Made by a program: the position numbers and the translations under genes | Notes under the pieces: model-generated | The model's database searches: none | What the model saw: only the letters and a program-made list of their open reading frames with translations | What the model was told of the DNA's origin: nothing | In this document: one piece after another, positions 7,235 through 10,397 of the stretch | How the letters are laid out: each line of letters begins with the position of its first letter | How positions within the stretch are numbered: position 1 is the stretch's first letter | Assembly: GCA_026770615.1 (NCBI GenBank) | Contig: MU631633.1 | Span: forward strand, 144,675-155,071 | Direction: 5' to 3' | From: Pavlovales sp. CCMP2436 | Lineage: Eukaryota > Haptophyta > Pavlovophyceae > Pavlovales | DNA length: 10,397 bases

Positions 7235-7262
7235 TCTGGCAGCAGAACTGGTAGAGGTGGAG
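7235..7262 (+). repeat. Echo of the exon-like segment at 7874
   Basis: After acceptor-like acattag, the sequence CTGGCAGCAGAACTGG (LAAEL) parallels catcag plus CTGGCCGCCGAGCTTG (LAAEL) at 7871-7891, with the differences inside LAAEL at third positions. A copied AG plus exon start upstream of an exon is the arrangement seen in the helicase gene. Confidence 0.45.
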
Positions 7263-7440
7263 TTGATGACGAAGTTATAGCAGATGTCACAGACTACCCC
7301 GCGAGTATTCAGCCGTGGTGAACCTCATAAAGACGACTGAACAACTTTTATAACTAGTTTAGTTATTATCAGTATTGAATTATTTCCTCACCATTGTAGT
7401 ATTATTTGTAAAAGCAGCTGGGCTGGATAATCGACCTTTT

Positions 7441-7680
7441 GATGGCGACCGGTGTCGCCATCAGTGTGGGGGTGAGGGCACAGCCCCCACCCTAGTGTGG
7501 GGGTTCAGTGTGAGAGAGGGGCGGCGAGAGGCGGGGGCGGAGCCACCGCTCCTGGGCCCCAGTGTGGGTTGAGATGCGGTGGATACGGCCGAAATGCGAA
7601 AAAAAGGTCCTATTATTTTTTGCCTCCGGCGGGGTGCCGCTGACTGTCTCACACATACCGCGGCTCCTTCGCGGTGCGTT
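7441..7680. repeat. Hairpin-rich GC island with CAGTGTG repeats
   Basis: Successive perfect short hairpins: gatggcgac/gtcgccatc (7441-7462), gtggggg/cccccac (7466-7490), ggagc/gctcc (7539-7552), accgcg/cgcggt (7657-7675). CAGTGTG or TAGTGTG occurs at 7462, 7493, 7506 and 7560, then again at 7784, 7799 and 8300. The ORFs crossing it have no protein-like pattern. It could be part of a non-autonomous mobile element or a structured RNA; no terminal repeats or target duplication are evident. Confidence 0.5.
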
Positions 7681-7873
7681 TCGTACCCGTGGTAGAGGAA
7701 AAGTACGAGGCCACAGTCGAACCCCAGGGCTGTGCGCTGTCATGGCCTCTGTTACTAATATATAACTAATTTGTCACATAGCCCAGTGTGCCAGCCCCAG
7801 TGTGCGGCCGCAGATGGGAGGAGTCGCTAGGTGATTTGTTATAAACCAGCCCGGACTGAAGCAATAACATCAG

Positions 7874-8265
7874 CGCTGGCCGCCGAGCTTGAGCACGCGT
7901 ACCAACGGCTGACAGACGTGGCGAAGCAAATCGCCTCTGTGCCTGAACATTACGTTTAGGCCGATGTCTATTATTGTGTTACTGATCATAATAATAGTAT
8001 GTATCAAAGGCTGGTGTCCGACTGTCCAGGAAATAATAGATCTGAGGAGCGCTGCAACTAAGGCGCCGACGCTAGAAGCGCGGTGTGTGACGCGCGAATT
8101 CGAGCAGGAAGCCGAGAATCTTGGATACGACCACTTCCTAATACCCACCCCGCCCTCCTCAAACTGTGCGCAATCACTCGGGTACATCGCCGCTAAACCT
8201 AGAACCATTCTTTTAATGCGGACCATACATTCAATTTCTAAAAATGATCATCATTATAAATTTAG
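7874..8265 (+). CDS. Exon-like fragments of an unrecognised plus-strand gene
   Basis: Proposed exons 7874-7938 (LAAELEHAYQRLTDVAKQIAS) and 8030-8265 (EIIDLRSAATKAPTLEARC... then REFEQEAENLGYDHF). They join in phase 0 across a 91-nt GT-AG intron; the first follows acceptor catcag. The second runs to a textbook AG|GTAAGT donor at 8265-8271. Composition is charged and helical, like a coiled coil; I recognise no family. The AT-rich last 60 nt before that donor look intronic, so the 3' boundary is weak. The remaining exons would lie under or beyond the minus-strand ORF. It may be a relic. Confidence 0.35.
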
Positions 8266-8278
8266 GTAAGTAGTTACA

Positions 8279-9118
8279 TCAACACTTTCTCGTCGCATGC
8301 AGTGTGGGTCTGCTCATCCCGTCTGTCGTTTTGAGCAAACCCATTAGATACACCACAAGAGCTGTTGAAGCCATGCACGAGCCGCGAAAAAAATTCTCGA
8401 CACCACTCTGAAAGGAATTCTGTGTATTGATAAACGTGAATTTGATATGCACATTTTCAATATTGAGCACCTGTGCCAGCTTCTTTATTGCCGTGTACGA
8501 CTGCGGGTCGTTCTCACGTACAGAACCCGCACTTCCAGGGTCGTACACTAGCGCGCATCGCTCGTTATTTGAAAAATATGCAACAACGACCCCTCTGTGC
8601 TGAATTTTTTCGGTGCCTACGCGCATGTTGAAGAGAAAATACGAAATCCCTATTTTATCCCCATGTGCCTCGCATAAATTCTTGATGTACGTTTCCATCA
8701 ACGGCCTTACACACGCAATGGCCTCGTCCGATAAATCAACTGGACGCATAAAATGAAAGGTTGGATGTCGTTTAACCACATCAGTGAATGTCTCTGGTAA
8801 ATTCAATGTGACGCATAGTTTTAAAGACTTTACTCTATGCTTTTCTTCAATGCTGGTAAAATTTTTGCCTATTGATTTCGCGCTTCTCAAATTTAGCGAC
8901 GCGCCCGGCTTATGTACCAGATACTTCACAAACCCTTCGAAAGTTGCTGCTCGACTTAATGGTCGGGTCGCATCCCAATCTGTGCAAACTGCTTCTGCCC
9001 ACGCCCTACCCAAACGTGTACTTTCAATACCCTCGACGTGCCGGTCGTCGACGGATATCATTTGCTCGTCCTCAAATTTGAGGGTGATGTCGTCTTTCGT
9101 CGCGTCGAGCTCTACCAC
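8279..9118 (-). CDS. C48/adenain-like cysteine protease domain, downstream half of interrupted ORF
   Basis: 280 codons, or 261 codons from the first ATG (9059-9061). The frame is continuous with the ORF at 9170-9637 except for TGA at 9170-9172. Counting from 9118: His174 in QHRGVVVAYF, Asp193 in ALVYDPGS, Gln233/Gln237, and Cys248 in GSCMASTALVVYL. The order His-Asp-Gln-Cys, the roughly 19-residue His-Asp spacing, and a hydrophobic strand before and helix after match Ulp1/adenain-type cysteine proteases, which cleave SUMO or viral precursors. The Gln-Cys spacing (11 or 15) is longer than the usual 6-7, so activity is unproven. Such domains are common in large DNA viruses and some transposons. 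No introns; less GC-rich than the helicase exons. Confidence 0.55.
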   Translation of the reverse strand: MVELDATKDDITLKFEDEQMISVDDRHVEGIESTRLGRAWAEAVCTDWDATRPLSRAATFEGFVKYLVHKPGASLNLRSAKSIGKNFTSIEEKHRVKSLKLCVTLNLPETFTDVVKRHPTFHFMRPVDLSDEAIACVRPLMETYIKNLCEAHGDKIGISYFLFNMRVGTEKIQHRGVVVAYFSNNERCALVYDPGSAGSVRENDPQSYTAIKKLAQVLNIENVHIKFTFINTQNSFQSGVENFFRGSCMASTALVVYLMGLLKTTDGMSRPTLHATRKC

Positions 9119-9169
9119 AAGATCTCCTGATGCGATGGACCACAGGCTGTTTGGCTTCTGCCTTACACG

Positions 9170-9637
9170 TCAAACATCGATGTTAACTTCAACTGCTGTT
9201 TTTCGCAGCCCCGAGTCAAACATATTCGCAAAACAACGCTTAAAAACCAGGTTTTCTCGAGCGCGAGTTGCGACCTCGTTAAGCCAAGCCATGCCTAACA
9301 CGAGCGCATCGTCGTTTGCTCCAAGTTTATACGTTGCAGTTGCATCGGCTTCAATAGTACCGTACCGATTGAGTCTAAGACTAATGAAGTGAATACGTGA
9401 CCGAGCCACGGACAAATTTATCTTTAGGTTATCTCGTCCTTTCATCGTCCACTCTCCCACTAGCTCGATCACCTCTCCTTGCACGTTAACAAATTTCATA
9501 TTCCGAGTCGTATCGGTCTCAAACGAATATAGTTTAAAAATGGTGTCTAACAAAAGCTGACGTGCTTGTGTCTGAGGGACGACGCGCGGTACCAATGCTC
9601 GCAACCTGCGTCTCGCAGTACGGATACGCAAATCCAT
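9170..9637 (-). CDS. Upstream half of the protease-like ORF, unknown domain
   Basis: ATG at 9635-9637, 155 codons, TGA at 9170-9172. It starts with a basic Arg-rich segment (RIRTARRRLRALVPR), followed by alternating beta-like stretches (MKFVNVQGEVIELVGEW, KINLSVARSRIHFISLRL) and VLGMAWLNEVATRARENLVF. I recognise no family. After the TGA the same frame continues without another stop into the protease-like half, so both probably formed one protein of about 450 residues. It is divergent from the F-box gene, with about 200 nt between the starts. Confidence 0.55.
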   Translation of the reverse strand: MDLRIRTARRRLRALVPRVVPQTQARQLLLDTIFKLYSFETDTTRNMKFVNVQGEVIELVGEWTMKGRDNLKINLSVARSRIHFISLRLNRYGTIEADATATYKLGANDDALVLGMAWLNEVATRARENLVFKRCFANMFDSGLRKTAVEVNIDV

Positions 9638-9841
9638 TGTTATTTGTAGTCATTTTTTGTTTTTAATATTTCGCATATGTTCGTTTTTGATGCGACCAGT
9701 GCAGTTCATCCGACGCCGCCGCGACCGCTTGAGCCCGCGCCCGCGCCCGCGCCGCACCTGCTCGTTCGTTCGGCAGCGCTATTTTTAAAAAATACACAAC
9801 AAAAAACGGGAACGAGACGCCCCGACTCTGAACGTGCACCT
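9638..9841. promoter_or_regulatory. Divergent intergenic region between the protease-like ORF and the F-box gene
   Basis: 204 nt between the two divergent ATGs. The part nearest the minus ORF is T-rich. A TATA-like attttaaaaaatac-type sequence lies at about 9780-9795 for the plus direction. The plus reading frame is open back to an ATG at 9677, but that part is proline/alanine low complexity and the F-box follows the ATG at 9842. Promoter role is inferred from layout only. Confidence 0.35.
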
Positions 9842-10189
9842 ATGTTGGCGCTGTCGCACATGAAGGTGACGAACCCATCGTGGCCGAGCTCGGCGTCGCT
9901 TCTACTCAGTCGCATCGACGACGACTCGCTTCGCGCCTTGCTCAAGCACCTCGGCCCGGCCGATTTGCTGTGCGCGCGGCTCGCCTGCAAGGCCTTTCGT
10001 GCGCACTCGAGCCCGCCGCCACCGACGCATTTCAAGGACTTCCTGCGCACGCGCTCGCGGACCGTGTACGCCATTGACAACCTGCAACTCCTGAGCGCCC
10101 ACTACGTATCGGCTGCTTATCCTTCAACCCGTCACATTCTTGACCTAGTCGCATCCATTGGCAACGTGACTCGCGCAACATCGAAATAA
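9842..10189 (+). CDS. F-box protein N-terminus (F-box/ankyrin gene)
   Basis: From ATG 9842 the frame reads MLALSHMKVTNPSWPSS, then LLSRIDDDSLRALLKHL, GPADLLCARLACKAFRAHSS. This is an F-box pattern (LP..ll..il..L...dl......C+.fr) that would recruit Skp1 in an SCF ubiquitin ligase. FLRTRSRTVYAIDNLQLLS follows, typical of the start of F-box/ankyrin proteins in algae and giant viruses. The frame then loses resemblance and ends at TAA 10187-10189, while the ankyrin repeats continue in another frame. The real exon probably ends at about 10100. An alternative start is ATG 9677. Confidence 0.65.
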   Translation: MLALSHMKVTNPSWPSSASLLLSRIDDDSLRALLKHLGPADLLCARLACKAFRAHSSPPPPTHFKDFLRTRSRTVYAIDNLQLLSAHYVSAAYPSTRHILDLVASIGNVTRATSK

Positions 10190-10397
10190 GAGAAAATACC
10201 TGCAATGCTGCGGCCAGCGCGGGTCATCTAGGCGCGCTAACATGGCTGCGCGCTCGAGGCGGCATGTGGAGCCCTTTGACTAGCTGCATGGCGGCATGCA
10301 ATGGGCACCTCGAGGTGCTGCGATACTTGCACGAGCACGGTTGCCCGTGGAATGCGGTCCTCTGTGAAACGGCAGCTAGGAATGGGCAGCTCGAGAC
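10144..10397 (+). CDS. Ankyrin-repeat region (GCPW type), runs off the window
   Basis: Open from 10144 to the window end in the +1 codon frame. It shows NTCNAAASAGHLGALTWLRARGG, then SPLTSCMAACNGHLEVLRYL followed by HEHGCPWN, then AVLCETAARNGQLE. This is two and a half repeats of the GHLEVLRxLxxxGCPW ankyrin type. The frame differs from the F-box ORF. The spacing between LLS and NTCNAAA is about 50 nt more than the repeat register predicts, which fits a short intron. However, none of the GT-AG pairs I tried inside that gap restores the frame, so a frameshift is also possible. Confidence 0.7.

Larger units (their letters stand above)
6846..7873. other. Intergenic stretch without a clear gene
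   Basis: About 1 kb after the helicase stop. A 31-codon ORF at 7024-7119 (MESKSMPDGKKAW...) begins right after an AG and looks protein-like (AYELLEE), but it is too short to call. At 6906-6979 there are nested inverted repeats: agtagtg/cactact around gcgtg-gcc-cacgc. At 7235-7262 a segment resembles the exon-like sequence at 7874. The GC-rich island at 7441-7680 is listed separately. No tRNA or rRNA is recognisable. Confidence 0.6.

Noticed and set aside
7680..7735. tRNA-like boxes (tggtagagg and gtcgaacccc)
   Set aside because: The two boxes are only about 20 nt apart and no acceptor, anticodon or T stem can be drawn.
7870..8226. 118-codon ORF on the minus strand
   Set aside because: Cannot be fully excluded, but the plus strand of the same DNA has helix-like coding sequence, acceptor and donor sites and an upstream echo; the minus translation shows no family pattern.
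9170..9172. TGA read as selenocysteine or tryptophan
   Set aside because: The helicase gene and the protease-like ORF itself end with TGA, and no cysteine/selenocysteine motif surrounds the codon; nonsense mutation or read-through is simpler.
8784..9392. 202-codon ORF on the plus strand opposite the protease-like gene
   Set aside because: It spans the TGA in the opposite strand, but its translation is Ser/Thr-rich and featureless, while the minus frame shows a coherent protease-like pattern.

Overview
The window looks like nuclear DNA of a unicellular eukaryote, probably an alga or related protist. Coding segments are very GC-rich and alanine/glycine-rich. They are interrupted by canonical GT-AG introns full of AT-rich, polypyrimidine and microsatellite sequence. 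The F-box/ankyrin gene of the GCPW type at the right end fits such hosts and the large DNA viruses that infect protists. I cannot name the species from the sequence.

Positions 173-6845 (+) hold the 3' part of one gene: a Ski2/Mtr4-family DExH RNA helicase, the motor of nuclear-exosome RNA surveillance. I could join 12 exons (873 codons plus a TGA stop) in one consistent frame. They run from helicase motif VI (GRAGRRG) through the arch/KOW region (FLQPGRLVRL) to the DSHCT C-terminal domain (PSLYI) and an acidic, lysine/arginine-containing tail. The N-terminal helicase motifs lie left of the window.

The most striking feature is in the introns of that gene. Every intron longer than about 250 nt carries one or more partial copies ('echoes') of the flanking exon edge: copies of the preceding exon's 3' end after it, or of the next exon's 5' end before it, often with a copied GT or AG. 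No shorter intron has a junction echo that I can see. One echo (2566-2660) carries exons 5 and 6 joined without the intron that separates them today. Differences between echoes and exons fall strongly on synonymous codon positions.

Positions 6846-8278 hold no complete gene. There is a hairpin-rich GC island (about 7441-7680) with repeated CAGTGTG motifs, and fragments that look like exons of an unrecognised plus-strand gene (7874-8265), with one echo of their own at 7235.

Positions 8279-9637 (-) are one continuous reading frame broken only by a single TGA at 9170-9172. The downstream half resembles a C48/adenain-like cysteine protease core (His, Asp, Gln, GSC). It is intronless and less GC-rich than the helicase exons, so it could be a virus- or transposon-derived insertion.

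Positions 9842-10397 (+) hold a divergently oriented F-box/ankyrin-repeat gene. The F-box part and the ankyrin part are in different frames, and the gene runs off the right edge.
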